Shown piece after piece: positions 16,070 through 16,247 of a stretch of 16,247 nt of DNA. The first letter of the stretch is position 1. Each line of letters opens with the position of its first letter. Under the pieces are notes generated by a model. It was given only the letters and a program-made list of their open reading frames with translations. It ran no database searches and was not told the DNA's origin. The DNA comes from Amoeboradix gromovi (Eukaryota; Sanchytriomycota; Sanchytriomycetes; Sanchytriales; Sanchytriaceae), in contig JADGIF010000166.1 in assembly GCA_018985225.1 (NCBI GenBank), forward strand, positions 1-16,247. Direction: 5' to 3'. A program made the translations under genes and the position numbers.

Positions 16070-16247
16070 ACAGCTTGACTATTTTCTTGAATAAATCATT
16101 TATCGCGAATTTGTATACATTTTTGTATCATTTCAAGACTTTCCCAGATTTTTCTAATAGCTTAAACACTCGATATTCTTCCTTTTCGCAAATGGTAAAT
16201 GGAGTAAATAGATGTAATCCTGAATATGTCAAATCTAAAGAAATAAC
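16070..16247 (+). mobile_element. Fanzor/TnpB-like element copy 3, cut off by window end
   Basis: From ACAGCTTGAC onward this is nearly identical to the start of copy 1 (minus strand from 7078) over about 125 bp. It then follows copy 2 (TGTAATCCTGAATATGTCAA...). One frame is open from about 16071 to the window end and encodes FLNKSFIANLYTFLYHFKTF and later RCNPEYVKSKEI. It lacks the stops and deletion of copy 1, so it may be the least damaged copy. The part with the DRDxxAARNI motif would lie beyond the window. Confidence 0.6.

Overview
The window looks like nuclear DNA from an AT-rich, gene-spaced fungus, probably unicellular or yeast-like. I cannot place it in a lineage. It carries complete or near-complete genes for ATG2, glycerophosphocholine acyltransferase (GPC1), the U2 snRNP protein A' and a CRT10-type WD40 protein. 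These point to a eukaryote, and most closely to a fungus. CTG encodes leucine at conserved ATG2 positions (KTLLG and PLLG near the C-terminus), which argues against the CTG-Ser and CTG-Ala yeasts. Most genes are single open frames starting at ATG. Two genes appear to carry very small introns.

Layout: 1-712, no gene seen. 713-1801 (-), TPR protein resembling SRP72. 1802-1984, divergent promoter with a TTTTCGCGAAAA palindrome and a TATA box. 1985-2260 (+), single-LIM protein. 2261-2909, no convincing gene. 2910-4187 (-), F-box/LRR-like protein. 4381-4435, tail of a repeated mobile-element relic. 4461-4815, a short terminal-inverted-repeat element (copy A). 5469-6566 (+), coiled-coil protein of unknown function. 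6628-7078 (-), degenerate element with a TnpB/Fanzor-type DRDxxAARNI motif. 7259-7570 (-), possible decayed F-box paralogue. 7583-9060 (+), CRT10-like gene. 9103-9933 (-), GPC1. 9934-10273, TIR element copy B, inserted exactly at the GPC1 start codon. 10729-11199 (+), second full-span Fanzor-like relic. 11649-15297 (+), ATG2. 15310-15903 (-), U2A'. 16070-16247 (+), start of another Fanzor-like copy running off the window.

The host genes do not form a pathway. They are unrelated housekeeping genes (autophagic lipid transfer, phospholipid remodelling, protein targeting, splicing, ubiquitin-ligase adaptors) set among two repeat families. One family is a MITE-like element with 30-bp TIRs and 4-bp target duplications. 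The other is a set of protein-derived relics with a TnpB/Fanzor C-terminal signature.

The strongest oddity is ATG2. Its conserved C-terminal region is split by a 19-nt segment, GTACTTAATACTAATATAG, which holds in-frame stops. Removing exactly this segment restores both the frame and the expected family sequence. It has GT...AG ends and a TACTAAT branch-like motif, so it is either an extremely short intron or a site of recoding or mutation.
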